Positions 22,281-35,360 of a stretch of 64,000 bases of DNA are shown here, piece after piece. The stretch's first letter is position 1; the number at the start of each line of letters is the position of its first letter. The DNA comes from Gymnogyps californianus (Eukaryota; Chordata; Aves; Accipitriformes; Cathartidae). The notes beneath the pieces are model-generated. The model was not told the origin of the DNA. It did no database searches and worked only from the letters and a program-made list of their open reading frames with translations. The position numbers and the translations under genes were made by a program. The stretch spans positions 30,483,502 to 30,547,501 of the forward strand of contig NC_059477.1 of the NCBI RefSeq assembly GCF_018139145.2, in the 5' to 3' direction.

Positions 22281-25200
22281 TGCGTTGTTCTTTGGGCCTC
22301 CAGGCCCATCCATCAGCATCTGGTTAGCATGTTTATGGCATTGGTCATACTGAAGCACTTAACGGGTCAGACCGCATAGAGGTTGCCATTCCCCCCTCCC
22401 CACTGCCTGCAAGAGGGTGCTGCTGCCCCTGGGCGCTGTGTTACAAGGTTGACCTTGTTCATATGTCTGAGGTGTCAACCTGCTGCTGTCAAAGGGGGCC
22501 AATAAAACAGATTTGCAGGGTTAGGGAAAATAAGGTTAAGTTCTTATAGTGAAGGTATTTTCAATATCTATAGTGGAGAGACCGTTTGGGGATACATAGA
22601 GATTGACTGTATTCCAAGGGGTCACGCTGTGCTCTGGAGTAAGAAAGTTTTTCAGGCTATCTTAACTGGCAAACTCAGTTGGAGAACATTGCGTTGTTAA
22701 TAGCTGTGTAAATCTTTTGCATTGAAACAAAGGAAAATGAATTTTCCCAGTTTAAGAGGGTTTCCTACATATATAATCTGTGGGTGAGATTCATCAAACA
22801 GTTTGCTGAGGTTCAAGTACCTGGACATAGTTTTGGACAGACCTGGATGAATTTACAGAAACCATGCAGAGCTTCAGGGTTTCATCCTGACCCAAGCAAT
22901 AGACAGTGGTTTTAGCAAAGTCCTTTGTAATTAGATTCTTAGGAAAGGTATTGTTCTGGGGGCCAGGTGATGGAAGGAGAAGAAAATCACTGACGTGGGA
23001 TGACAGCTTCAGAGAAAACCTTGGTTTCAGCTTTCCTTCCCATTAGCCTGCTGTGCAGGTGCACACTCTAACACTGTAATCAGCTGCAGAGGAGCTGGCA
23101 ATACTATTGTTTGGTGCTATTTTTTCTCTTTGGAAAACTCTGGAGGAACCTTCATATGCTGTTACAAAGACGTCCTTAAAACATCTTTACTGCAGGGTCC
23201 TGTATTTCAAATGCTGGAGCTGTAACTCTTAAAATAGATATGAGATGGCTGAATGTGTGAAAAACATTTGCATCTCTTTTTCTGAGCTCTGTGCATGCTG
23301 CATCACTTCTGTAAGCAAGCTAAAAGGGTTGGGAGGAAAAAGAGTTTTGCAAATTTCTGTGCTTCTTTTAATTCCACTTGAAACAACTTCTTAGCAGCTG
23401 AAATAAGATCCAAGGCTATCTTTTGGCCACATAGAGTCAGTGACACTTGAAACAGGCTGGATTTATATGTAGTTACTAAAAAATATATAGCAAAATGAAA
23501 GTCTCAGACACTGAGTTCATGTGCATTGCCCATTGTAAAGATAAGTAACGGCTGTTATAAGATCACTTAAATGGTTACCTTTGGGACATAAAAGGGATCT
23601 TTGAAGACAGTAAGTCTTAATACAGAAATGTTTACTCATAAAAAATACATTTGGAATGGGGGAGGGGAACACATTTCCTATTAATGTGGGTTTTGCCTTT
23701 TATGGCAGGTTGTAGCAGGTCTTTAACCTCTGTAGCACTTGAGCGAGGATAGAAATGAGCTTCTCTAAGTATCAGCCCAAAGGGCCTTTCCTCACTGCCT
23801 GTATCTGCAATGTCTTTTGTAGAGATGGTTTTAGTTTATTCTTCCTTTCTGTGACCCAAATGAAAAACTATTCTTTTCCAGCTTCAAAACTTTCCAGTAG
23901 TTAAGTCCTGAGGGCAGAATAGAAATGTCCTCCTGAATTTGGTTCATTTAACCTTGTGTTTTGTGAGGTATGGAGCTGGTAGCCCAAACCATGCTTAGAC
24001 ACAGTGGGAATTTGAAGGCTACGTCAGCTGACTAAGGCACGAGAACAGAAAACGGAATTGGCCGTTGAATGCCATGGTCGTAGGTACCACAAACGAGGGA
24101 TGATGTTTCTCCAGATGCTCACAAAGGGTGCAGATGTGCAAGCCCAGCATTCCCGATCCGCCTCTGGGTGCACATGAAGTGGGTGGTGGCTCATGTTGCT
24201 TGTCAGTTTTCTGGTAACGGTCTGCAGGTAATTTTTAAATACTTTTTCTAGACAATTGTTATGCTCCTAAGTGAGGACAAAGGTGACGTCAGCAGCATTT
24301 GATCAGTGCTGTGTGAACCCATAACTAGGGAGGATGTGAATTCTGCTTCAAAGTTTTGCAAAATTATTACTAAATGGGGTAAGACACAAGGTGCCAGCAG
24401 TCTCAGAGTGGTAGAAAGAAGTTTAGAGTCCTTTATGGAAACCATGGTGGGTTATGGTCAAAAGTCTTTACTCGGATAAGATGATTTACAGAGCAGCAGA
24501 GGTAGCCTGGACCGGAGGTGCAGGAGGAAGGCTGAGTTGTGTAGAGGGATTGGAAGGCCTTTGACCAGCTGTTGTTCAGAGATGTGAGGAGCAAGACTAA
24601 CTGCAGTGTTTGAGCCAAAAGACACCATTTTGTGGGATCTTCAAGAGGAGCACTTGGTAGCAAAGGGAAAAGTCATGAAGTATTTGAGCGGAAGAGTAAC
24701 ATGCTCATAGAAGCATAAGAAGGAACTGGCTGGGTGCAGAAAAAGACAAAAGGTAAAGAAGCTAGAAAACAGTCCATGTTTATTGTGAAGATGAGGTTAC
24801 CAAGCTGAGATGACTGGACTTCTCATGAACCTTTTCTCTAAGCCCATGGCCCAGTGCAAAATTAGCTCTCCATGTGCCAGTGACAGAGCAGGGCTATTGA
24901 TGGACTTTGTTATTGTTATTCCAAAACATGATGCTCATCCAGGCGGTAATCCTTTAGGTAAGTAACAGAAATTAGGTTTTGAGTCACATACTGACCTGTC
25001 TTTGTAGTTAGTACAGCGTGTTCTGGTCACGTAATGAGACAGAGGACAGATTAAATGAAAGACAGGCAGGATTTTCATTCAGGAAATTGGTATGGTAATG
25101 ACAGATATGGGGTCTTAGCATCTTTCAGATAGGCTTCATCTAGCCTCTTCAGGTAGCAGATACAAGCACGGCTCTCGCTTATATTCACCCAGTCAAGCAT

Positions 25201-25971
25201 GAGGAGGTAACAAGTTCTCCAGGGAGGCTGGTATTTAATATCTGCCAGATGCCTGCCGGAGAATACTAATACAGATCCTAGGTTTAGTGAGCCCTGGGAA
25301 TGCAGATGGTTGGTAGCAACATGCCTGGCCCGACAGCCACATCTCCCTTAGCTCCATGGCAGAGCTGCCTGGATTTTCATCCCCTGCTATTTGGATTGTA
25401 AAAGCGATGGCTCGGTCACAGAAGTCTTTTGCTTACTTTCCTGGGAGATTTTGTGGAGGATTAGTGGGCAATAGAGGGAGAGATGCTGACGTTTCCATCA
25501 GGGTATCACACCAGTGGGTACGGGGAGCAGCAACATCAATCGCCCTAGACGTCACTCGGACCATCCTCTCAGGCAGCACAAGCCAAGTGCTGTGACGCAG
25601 TGAGGGCCATGGGGAGGGTTTGTGCTCGAGAAGCTTCAGCCAGCTCTTGCGGTGTGTGCATCCCTCTCTGAGACCATGGCGAGGGGAGAGGGAGGGTGGC
25701 ATCCAGGCCTGCCGCAGCCCTTGTGGGAAGCCCTGGAGATCCCACAGCTTGTCCTCAGGCTGGAGAGGGGAAAGGACTTCTATGAATCTCGCTTTCTTAC
25801 CAAAAAAAGGGTAGGGAAAAAAAAAACAAACAACAACCCTGCAAGGCTCCATATAAATCAGGGCAATAAAACTGCCTGTGGTCGCAATCAAATTATACGG
25901 TCTAAATCTATATAAAAGAACTGGAGCAGGTTCAGTCCAGCACTAATGTCCTCCTTGCTGTAAGCAGCGAA
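22281..25971. other. Long unique non-coding stretch
   Basis: Nearly 3.7 kb in which I recognise no gene, RNA or transposon. There are scattered short frames, ordinary AT content and a single POU octamer ATTTGCAT at 23266-23273. A TATATAAAAG word at 25909-25918 precedes the G-rich tract but has no other promoter feature that I can support. Confidence 0.5.
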
Positions 25972-26008
25972 CGGAGGGGGAGGGGGAGGAGGAGGAGGGA
26001 GGGGAGGC
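25972..26008 (+). repeat. G-rich homopurine tract, quadruplex-prone
   Basis: GGAGGGGGAGGGGGAGG is followed by GAGGAGGGAGGGG, giving at least four runs of three or more G separated by single A bases. It meets the usual G-quadruplex pattern on the plus strand. It continues into GC-rich sequence with a few CpGs (GCGCGGCGC) to about 26040. Confidence 0.85.
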
Positions 26009-26040
26009 GCGGCGCTGGGCTCCCGGCACCAACGCACCGG

Positions 26041-27017
26041 GGAAACAATTTGCTGAGGTGGTTGAAGTACATGTTTTAAAAATCTGTTTGTGTCCATAAG
26101 GGTTTGAGAAGAGGATGTCGTCTGCTTACTCGGTAACTTGTGTGTGGCCTGCAAGTGGTTTCAGATGCTTGGCCAAAACCAAATAATCTCTCCTTTTAGG
26201 AAATTTGAAAAGTATGCGTGCATCCCAAAAAAGAACGGAGATTTGCACTGATGTCCCGTGCTCCTGCCTCAGCGCCTTGTGTAATCGTGGCACCGTGTGT
26301 TGGCGAGATGGGGAGAGAGGGATTGTTGAGCCCTCTCTGCTGGAAACAGAGACTAGATATTATGATTTGGGCTTTCATGAGACTCTGAGTTAATAGATTG
26401 TTTTTAACGGGAGAAAAGACTACTGGGGTATGTCATATATCTTCAGAATTCAGCTGAATGCTGCAAAAATGTCCAAATTAGGACATGGTACTTACTAGAA
26501 GTGAAATAACAGAAGTAGTGAACTTTCACAGTGAGAAGAACTTGTAGATAAAGTTGAAATTTATGATGGTGTAGGAGATTTTTAAACTGAAGGTTTTGGC
26601 TTCTTTTCTGAGTACCCTGGCCACGCTGACAAGTTTATAAATCTCTGTGGTGTTTGGCTAATATGCTGAGGATCTGCACTGTCCTACTCAAAAGTGGTAG
26701 CTGCCTTCAGTATTAATTAAGGGCTGTATTAGGGAAGAGCAGTGGGAGCAAGAGGCGTCTTTCAAGTCCGGCAGCCACTGCTTTCCGAGGAAATGAGCGG
26801 AGAGGCTGCACACGCACAGCCTGAAAGCCGGAGGGACTCCCCGCACCCCGCGTCTGCCCAGCAGCTGTGCGGGGCCAACCAGAAGGTGTGAAAGACTCAT
26901 CGGGGGCAGGGGGGGGAACATCAAATCTCCTGGGGCAAGGGGAAAAAAAAAAAGCCAGGAAGCTAAAAGCAGTAGCAGGTTTAGGCACAATCCATCGAAG
27001 ACCGCTGCAGACTTAGA
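26041..27017. other. Unique non-coding sequence
   Basis: No gene recognised. A short GC-rich part around 26765-26945 carries overlapping frames on the minus strand with no identifiable product. Confidence 0.45.
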
Positions 27018-27100
27018 TGAAGGAAATGGCACCAAGAAATTTAATAACCTGTTATATTTATGTAGCACATTTCATCCTCAAAGCATTTTACGAACTTAAT
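27018..27100 (-). mobile_element. MIR-type SINE 3' fragment, antisense
   Basis: 'atttatgtagcacatttcat' is followed by 'cctcaaagcattttacgaac'. This matches the antisense amniote MIR 3' end ('tatagcacctttcatctgag', then 'gatctcaaagcactttaca'). Only the tail is clear. Confidence 0.5.
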
Positions 27101-27889
27101 GATGTGCAAACTACGCGCGCACGTATCCTTTCATCTGCCAACGACTGTAGCTGCCTTCGGTGTGAAGCCTGATGATGGCTGCTTTGCAGCATCACAACAG
27201 TATACGACAGCAAGCAGAAAATGCCTTAACTGATTGAACTGGGAGCAGGCAGCTTTAGGGAGGCAAAACAACCTTTGGGCAAGACAGAAGGATTGAGAAC
27301 AGTTGTGCTGGCAAAGGGCACGTACGGCAATATCTTCTCTGACTACAATCAATCCGTGATTAATCTTTTAGAGATCCCACCAGATAGAGCTTTCTTTAGG
27401 GAAAGCTGGAAAATTAACCTTAGCTGGCTAGAAATCTGGTATGAGCTTTCTTCAGTGCCACTTGGCAGTGTCCCACCTCAGAAAGTACTTGCTGACTCTG
27501 ACTCACATGAGCTGCTTTTCCACCTGAGATCCAACGGGATCAAATAACAAGGTTCTATGGATGGCAGTGTGATGTCCATTTCTTAAATTTTCCCACTTAA
27601 TGGCATTCTTGTCTCAAAGGAAGGGTGTTTATTTTTAAAAAGGGTCAATAAGCGAGCATTGGAAATTCTGGGAGATGTACGAGTTGATAGCATTTCAAAG
27701 TTGTCAGGAAAGAAAAAAAAAATGCCACACCAGCAGCTTTGCCCCTGTTATCTTCCCAAGGAAGTTCTGTATTTTCAGGCATGATAGTTTTCAATGTCAC
27801 CTGCCCTGTAAGAGTTTTGGTGTGCCGTCTAATCCCCCAACTTAATGAGTTCTGCAGGGATGCACCATGATAGCTAAAGATCATTTACC
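27101..27889. other. Unique non-coding sequence
   Basis: No gene recognised. A 90-codon frame at 27275-27547 has no recognisable domain and lacks support as an exon. Confidence 0.45.
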
Positions 27890-28260
27890 TGAATTGCTTT
27901 TTAATTTCTGGAATGGGAAGCTGCTTGTGCAGCAGGATAATTACATTATAATTTACAGCAATCCAAAATCAATAAATTTAGTCATATTGGGATAGAGAAG
28001 GAGGGTGAAAAATCCCCCCACCATTAAATTATTTCACACTCTATATTTGATGTTCCAAGAATTCAACAATAAACTTTGGGGGATGGGAGAGAGGAGTGGA
28101 GAACCACTGGCTTCCTGAGACTGGTCAGTAAATCAGCTTTGCCCGGTGATTTCTATAGTGAAATAACACATGGTTGTGTTTGCAGAAGAGGGCAAATACA
28201 GCAGATAATAATGTCCTCTTTCTGATTTATTTTAATTCCAGAGTATTAAAGGAGAGAAAA
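27890..28260. promoter_or_regulatory. Candidate conserved non-coding block
   Basis: AT-rich complex sequence with 'ggataattacattataattt' near 27937 and other TAAT/ATTA cores, and no repeat identity. It is enhancer-like in texture only; no conservation evidence is available to me. Confidence 0.22.
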
Positions 28261-29954
28261 TGCTTTGTACTCTCTGGCCTCTTGTTCCAGTGGGGAAAAG
28301 CTGATAAACCATCGCCAGCTGCAAGCTAAACCTGGGCGTCCACTTGAGCTTTGCTCCCTGCCTGAATGTAACAGTAGAGTTGAATAATTATTGGGGTAAG
28401 CCACTATGGGAACTGGTGGGGTTTCAAGCTCCTGACGTCTTCATCACGATGAGATTGGAAGCTTTTCTCCAAGTTAGTATTTTTGCCACGTACAAGCTAT
28501 TGGGCTTATTGCAGGGAGAAATTAATGGAAGCCCAAGAAGTGTGTTGTAAGGAGAATAGGCTATGTGGCCCCAGTGTTTCTTGAGCTTCAGAGCCTCTGC
28601 TCCTCCCTACTCTGTACCCAGGAGGGACCACACGAGGGACAGTCTTTTTTTTGGAGAGTCTTCAAAACCCAGCAGTGCTCTGGCTGATGGAAGCACTAAG
28701 GGAGGAGGGGTGACCTTGCAACGAGAAGGTTGGTCTCAGGACCTTTGTATCTGCTGCCAGCACCTCTTTGGTGCAAGCCAGGCCCTGGCAACACCAGCGC
28801 TGATCTGGCTGACCCCTGGGCCACCGGGCCAGCAGCATCCGCAGTGCTCCATGTTTTCCAGGGTCCACCCAGGAGTCAGGTTCGGTTCCTACAGGTCAGA
28901 GGAATAGCAAATAGACACAGGTAGCCCAAACACACCCCTGCATGATTTAAGATAAATATTATTTGAGTAGAGAGTTCAAGGAGGTTCAGTTGGGCACATG
29001 GAGATTAGAGCTGTGGTTTTGGTTTGTTTTTTTTTTCCTTCTGTTTTCTTTAAAAGAAAACTTCCTGGTTGTATTAAATCTCACCCATGTCTTCACTGAG
29101 GTATGGCCTGCTGAATTCATCTCACAGGAAGATGTATTAGGTGTTTCTGGACTTCCTCCGCTCAGACTGACTCGATTTTATTTTTCCTTTGAAACCACAG
29201 AAAAGCTGTCGATGCTGCACCCAAAAAAGGATGTTGTATGAAAGGAAATCACTTTGTCTCTTGTATTTGAGGAGGATTATGATCTGGCATGACCTCATTA
29301 TGGGTTAGGCGAGGATATTTCTGGAAATACTAATTAAATACTTTTTCCATCCCTTGTGCCCTTGTAGCATGTGTAGACTTTATAACAAGAAAAAGAAAAA
29401 AAAAAAGCTGTCTGCGAGGAATTTTTTCAAGCTCTTTCTCCAGTTAAATGAAGTACGTACAGTTACAGTCATGGCAGCAATATTAGAAGCTATTAAACAA
29501 AGTTTTCTTAGTTGTGATGAACTAGAGGAAAATAATTATCTGAAAGAAGAGAGTAGAGCTGGGACTCTCCAGGCGCTTTTGTCTATGTTTGACTTCAGCA
29601 GTCTGAATAATTCTTGTAATTTCAGCAAGATCACTCTGGATTGCTGAAAACATCCTTCCTTCTCTGCAGTTTTTTTTTGCTTTCAATTTTTTTTCACATT
29701 CAGGTTCAGTGAGCACAAGCAGTAGTGCACAGCCCCACAAACCATCTCGTTGGCAAAAGCTGGTGGTGAGCTGTGGCGTGGGGTGGAAATCTGTTACACT
29801 GGCACAGCCAGGGAAGAAATTACATGGCACCACGTCCTAATATATTTATTAATGGATATCCTCCTGTTATATCTTATGGTAGCGTTCTCCTCCTGGGCTT
29901 GCCCATTTTGCTCCAAGAGCCGTGTCCTCAACTTGTGGCATTTCAGTGAATTTT
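28261..29954. other. Unique non-coding sequence
   Basis: No gene or transposon recognised. It contains short T-runs near 29027 and an A-rich run near 29391-29406. Confidence 0.45.
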
Positions 29955-29959
29955 AGCAG

Positions 29960-30055
29960 CTCTGAATCCAGCCCTGACCGTCTGAGCTGTTTCCTATTGA
30001 GGTCAGTGGGAGTCTTCCAGTTAACTTCAATGGGAGCTGGACTTGGCCACTGACA
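29960..30055 (+). mobile_element. Possible ancient sauropsid/amniote interspersed repeat
   Basis: 'ctattgaggtcagtgggagt' is followed shortly by 'gttaacttcaatgggagctg' and 'gacttggccac'. Two related half-motifs (ATTGAAGTCAATGGGAGT-like) followed by a GGATC(A)GGCC-like end recall a dispersed element common in bird, turtle and crocodile non-coding DNA. I cannot name the family with confidence. Confidence 0.35.
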
Positions 30056-33049
30056 AAATGTCTTTAAAAATTGCCTTCAGCAAATAAGCTTGTAAATGTT
30101 AGCACTAAAATAGCAACGTGCAGGCCCAAATATGTCTGTATTGAAAACACATGCTGTCAGATAGATAAAAATGTGTTCTTACAAAACCTTCAAACATCAT
30201 CACATGGAGGTTGTAAAGATATTTTTTTTTGATTGTGAAATTATTTTGATTGTATATTTAGCACTTTAGTTTGCTAACCTGTTGTGTGGCACTTCACACA
30301 GGGTTGAGTCTAATGAGGCAAACCCCTGACTTGTCTGAACGAGCGGTCGGTGGTTTTTGGTTTTGGTTATTGTTCTAAATCCAGGGAGGTGGTTCTTCTT
30401 TTTCCTGTGAATGTGAGATTTTCTCCAAATTGCAATATTCCACTGGTATGTAACAATATCCAGTCCTGCATTTTGTTTAAAGTCTCATTGCCCCCATGGA
30501 TATGAAGCAGGACTGCTATATTGGAGCCAAACAAGGGAAAAGGAGACTTTCTCATGTTAACTTCAGGAGTTGCTTCTTGACCTGCAAGTGGCCAACCTTA
30601 CATTGTAACATCGCACATGGAGAGAAGATATGGGGGAATTGCCCACATTTTTATACTTTTTCTCTCTCTGTCCTTCCCAATGGTTAAGGTAAATGAAAGC
30701 TCTGGTTAGGGTGGCTTGGGGTAGCCGATGAGTGGACCGTGGCTGGCTGGCTGGTTGCTCGCTTTGCACTGCTGTGCAACTGCCGGAGTAGTTTGTCTGT
30801 CATCAGCATCCTGAAGTGCTGCACTTGAGAGTGATGGTTAAGGCAAACGGAGCTGGGTGATGGCTTAAATGCCTGTTGTAAATTGTCAGGCTTCAGGAGT
30901 GGATTGATAATGGATAACTTGATTCAAGGCAAAGCAGGGGCAGTTGTGGAAGTGGTAACTCCATCAGCCATCCCAAGGCCTGCTGCCTCTGGCTGTTGGT
31001 GAGCCAGTGGCACCTGGCCTTCGGCAGAGGGAAGTGAAAAGGTTTTATCTAGGCTCATCTGAGATGACTTGTGTAAACCATTTCCATCTTTCAGATTCAA
31101 GTCGATGATGTTTGAATACTCCTCCCAGCCACGCGGGTGATGCAAACGTTGTTGCCTTTGTTTCTGTTCCTCTCATCAGAAGTACTTCTTTGCAGGGGTC
31201 AAAATCAAAGCTCTTCCTATGAAGTCTATTAAAATGAGTTGAACGTGACTGCCCAGAACAGGGAACAGGAAAATCTTTGGCAGGGCAAACCCTCATGGGG
31301 AGCTAATGGAAGCTGGAGCTCAATGGATAAAACATTGGGCTGGAGTTTGCCAAGACAAACACTTGGACTTTTCCAGACCATGTCCTTGCCTTCCATGGGA
31401 CACGCTTACATCAGCGGGTCCTGCCGGTCCCTGTGGGTGGGGGCAGAAGCACGGTTTTGGTGCTGTTGGTTTGGTGTGACCCCTTTTCTTCTTGTGGGAA
31501 GACTGCTGAAAGAAAATCTCCTGTTAGAGCTTGGCATTTGTGTTATCTCAGAGAGGCCTCTCCAATCTCATCTGCATCAACAAACTACTCCGGTGGACAA
31601 TACAGTTTATACCAGCAGAAGGGCTCCTCCTGCAGCTAAAACCCATTCCCCAACCCAGCACGGAGTACCCAGGAAAATTATGTTTTCCCACTTGCTCTTT
31701 TCTTTTTTTAGGTTTTTTTTTTGGCCAGTGCATCTGTCTGTGCCCAGGACTTCAGGAGGGTAGAGCAGGGTGCAGGGGAAAGGTACCAGGACCCATCGCC
31801 CTGCGAGGGAGCTGAGGACACCGGCAGTGCTTTGCAAATTGGATGCTGGGTGGCCGGTCCAGTCTGCGCCCATCATCTAGAGGGGAAAAGCATAACGAGG
31901 CTTCTGCACAGAGATTTATGCATGCCACGACATTTTTGGCTTTGCAAGAGAAGGGGCCCCATTCTTTCCTTTAGCCAAGGAGGCTTTTGAGAAGCTCCAA
32001 CGTTCTTCCTTTCCGACTCTTGAGCTGAAATAGGTCTGTACCTTTGGGTAAATGCACTTGTAGGACAAAGGTGCAGATGGTTCAGGTCCTGGTCACTGCT
32101 GTTGCAACACGCAGTGAGACTAAAGTACAGCTCAGCACAGACACTGAGCCCAAGCCGATTATGTGAAAAAGTAACACATGAGCAAATTCAGGGTGAGGCA
32201 GAAGAACAGTATGGGATTTAAAAATCTCAGCCCTGTTATTAATTTCTCTGGAAAAGGTGAACTAATGATTCTGCTTTTAATTCATTAGTGTTTAGGCTAA
32301 AAATATGTTGGCTCAGTAAGAAAATGATAGAGTAAAGGGGAAGATGTAATAAAATCTCTCTCCTCCTCTTAAAAAAAAATGTTTTGCACAAAGCAAAGAC
32401 AATTCACTGATTAGAAATGAAAGTTGTAGTCCCATGGGGCCAGGCTGGAATTACTGCATACCACTTGCCTTTGAAATCAAGGCCTCCAACCTTCTTAATG
32501 TCCAGGTGGGGAATTCCGGTGGCTTTACTCTAATCCAGGCAAATCTGAAATCCAACCCTGTTGGGAGGAAACAATGTGGGAAACAGATTCATCTTGATCT
32601 CGGCTTTGTGCCTTGGAAAACGATTAAGACCAACTGTTAAGCAGCTCCCGATAGAGTTCACAAACCTGCCGGCCTCTGTGTGACACAGATTTCTCAGTTC
32701 AGGCTTCACCCCTTAAAATAACAGATGGAACTGATCCGGTTAAGCTACAAAGTGGGTTTCCCTTATTCCCCAGTTGTTAAAATATTATTTCTGTAGTTGC
32801 AAATGATTTTTAACCTGATTGCTTTGCTGTGATTAATTTTTTTCCAGTTTCTATTGTCACTTTAAAAAAATCAAAACCAAACAATTTAGTGCTGCTGACA
32901 GGCAGCCACGCTGACTTCTTTGAGAGTGATGCCCTGAGACACTAAATCCCATGCAGTACTGTAGAGGTCACACACATGGTCCTATCAAACTCACGCGGTA
33001 GGGTTCCTTCTATACCCTTTTTCCTGTCCCAATCTCAGTCAAGATAACT
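30056..33049. other. Long unique non-coding stretch
   Basis: About 3 kb without a recognisable gene. It has a short GGCT repeat at 30740-30754. The 174-codon plus-strand frame at 31239-31763 overlaps several other frames and has no recognisable domain, so it is not called as a gene. Confidence 0.5.
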
Positions 33050-33165
33050 GGTTTTATAGTAGCTTTTGAGGATTTCAAAGTGATTTAGAAAATCAAGCCC
33101 CTTGAGGTACAGAAGTATTCATGTTCTGCACATAAATAAAAGGGGGAAGCAGAAAAGCTGCTCTT
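33050..33165 (-). mobile_element. Possible MIR-type SINE fragment, antisense
   Basis: 'agcttttgaggatttcaaag' is followed by 'tgatttagaaaatcaagccc' and, after a gap, 'aaagggggaagcaga'. This recalls the antisense MIR order ('gaggatctcaaagcacttta', then 'atccccattttacagatggggaa'). It is diverged. Confidence 0.4.
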
Positions 33166-34609
33166 TGTTAAAGCTTATTTTGGCAAATCCATGAAGAAAA
33201 CCAAGGACTCGCAAGTCCAGCTACCGATATAGTTGTTAGAAAAATTTCCTCAAGAGAACCTGCTTCCATGAGATTTCAGATCTGGTGAATGCTGGAAGGA
33301 CATTCTGACCTTGCAGAATCTTCCTGAAAATGAACATCAGAAAGTTTTGAGGTCTTTATGCTCCTACAATACTGGTTAAGGGAGGGTGGTAAGAAAAGAA
33401 TAACTAAACATTTATGTAATCTTTGTTATTCTTATTATTCTTACTTATGTTAATTGCATATGGTTACTATCAACACCCATGGGTAGCAAAACTTGCTGCT
33501 GGTTTGATTCTCAGGTAATTTTGCAAGTGGTTACTAGCAGATTTGTGAAGGTTGGCACCGGACTATGCTATTTAAGGGTGGGATTTCAAAAGCTTCCAGT
33601 GGAATTCGGAGTACAGATCCCTCCGTTTCTCCCCTGCAAATAGACATTTTATTCTTTACAGTGGATTTATCATTATTGCAGTTTTGGCAAGGATGTATCA
33701 GCAAATATTTTTTAACACCATTCCTCAGCATTCCATTACTTAAAAGGCATGGGCAGCTTTGTTCTTCTCCCTTCCTTTTTAGACAGCACATCCAAAAGGT
33801 GATTTTTCAAAGTACAATTAAATACTCAGTATTGCACACATCTTTTGCACTATGTCAAGGATAGAGGGATGGATGCTGCTTTTTTTTCCTACTGGAAATA
33901 TTTCGCTAGAGCTTCGCACGCATGTGTGTGTCTGTGTATGTACGCATGTGTGCTGGCCACCAGTCCCGCTCCATCCTGTAGGTATTGTTGATGTCTCTTG
34001 CTAGGACCAGGAAGAGCTAACCAGCCAGGAGAAGAACCAGTCTGAAAGTCTGTTTCAGCCTTAAAATGGGGGCAGAAAGTTTCATCAGTTTGTCATGGGG
34101 GAATGTTTCTGCCATTAGTGGTGTTCCTTGAGGTCGGGTTTGTTTTTCTCTTTACCAGCCCCATTTTCTCCAAAGATTGCCCCATTTCACTCCTTGGAGG
34201 CTGCCCAGACACCACACGTTTGAGTTGAAACTGGAGCTTTCTGGTTCGCGGGCTGGCTCAAAAAGACGATCGCAGCCCTGTTCCCGGTGCCCAGCAGGGA
34301 TGAGGGGCCGCGTGGCAGTGCTGGTACCTCCCGTGGGCGCAATGCCAATGCAGCCCAGGCAGGACAGAGACGGGGGGTAAAGCCTCCCGCTGACCTGTCT
34401 CAGAGTGGAGGCAGGGCTGTGCTCTGCTGCCTGCAGGTGGTCCTGCTTCGCCTTGCTCCTTGTCTGCAGGGCTCCAAGCGCCTTCTCCTCCGAATTGCAT
34501 CCCTACCCTGTAAGCATCAGTGCTCTGCTTCCAGTGCACTTTGCCGTTGTCCCTGCTGAGTTCAGTGATATTTAAGCACGTCCTTAAAGTTGAATTTGAG
34601 CACAAGAGT
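33166..34609. other. Unique non-coding sequence
   Basis: No gene recognised. GC is higher at about 34240-34480, where overlapping frames on both strands reflect composition. Confidence 0.45.
33918..33952. repeat. Imperfect GT-rich microsatellite
   Basis: Two CGCATGTGTG units flank TGTCTGTGTATGTA. This is an interrupted alternating purine-pyrimidine tract. Confidence 0.8.
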
Positions 34610-35360
34610 TGGGCTGAATGGGGATGTCAATGTAAAAAATAAATGCTATAAGGTTCTGGCTGATTTTGCACTTCACTGTTGCAATTTTGTAGAGTTGTTT
34701 GCAGTTAAGTATGTGTGTTTCCTTCTTCTTACATGCTGGGAATGCAGTAAATAAATGGAGATCATAAAAGGGAGCTCTCTTAGCACCAAGCCAGAAGGCC
34801 AGTCAGATAGTCGAGGAGAAGTTGGAAAGAGTTTGAGAGAAATTCACATCTGTAAATGACTAGGTTTTTATGTAGCAATATACATATTTAATTTATGCTT
34901 GCAGCGACAGCAGTTGCATATGCAAAAGCAGGCATGCAATTGCATGTGCAGTTCTGCTCAGGATTCCAGGCCTTAAGAAAGAAGCGATTATCATCGTAGA
35001 TGAGTTATACTGTAACGGCTCTTCATGTTGTATAAGGAGCATCTGTATGCCATATTATGCACATGTGAAACTATTTTTATTATATTCATTTGATTTCCGT
35101 GGGAGATCGCATAGTAACCATTTGCATTTAATGGCTGCATAGAAACTTGTCTTGCAAAGAGTTCACCGTTTATGTACATGGCTCTTGATACGCAACGTAC
35201 CTAGATGGTTGACATTTACACACGTACAGTTAGTATTTTTACAATGAAAAATCCAGTTGCTTTGCCCCAGAGGAGTTGCCTCGTGAGATTTTCATTGTAA
35301 TTACAAACATGCAACTTGACGATTATTCTATTCAGGTACGTTTCTTAACGAATAACAAAT
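34610..35360. promoter_or_regulatory. Candidate conserved non-coding block with palindromes
   Basis: AT-rich, repeat-free sequence containing the palindromes at 34914-34946 and an exact POU octamer ATTTGCAT at 35120-35127. No open frame of note. A regulatory role is inference from motif content. Confidence 0.3.
34914..34946. promoter_or_regulatory. Adjacent 12-bp and 14-bp palindromes, POU-like
   Basis: TTGCATATGCAA (34914-34925) and CATGCAATTGCATG (34933-34946) are both exact palindromes, 7 bp apart. The first resembles the palindromic POU dimer site (MORE, ATGCATATGCAT). The second contains inverted ATTGCAT half sites of the octamer or C/EBP type. Site identity is established knowledge of these motifs; binding here is inference. 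Confidence 0.5.

Noticed and set aside
24430..24900. Purine-rich segment thought to be an old SINE or retrocopy
   Set aside because: No family motif, tail or boundary could be identified.
31239..31763. 174-codon plus-strand open frame, the longest in the window
   Set aside because: There are no recognisable domains, other frames overlap on both strands, and the sequence lacks protein-like conservation cues that I can judge. The length is within chance for locally GC-richer sequence.
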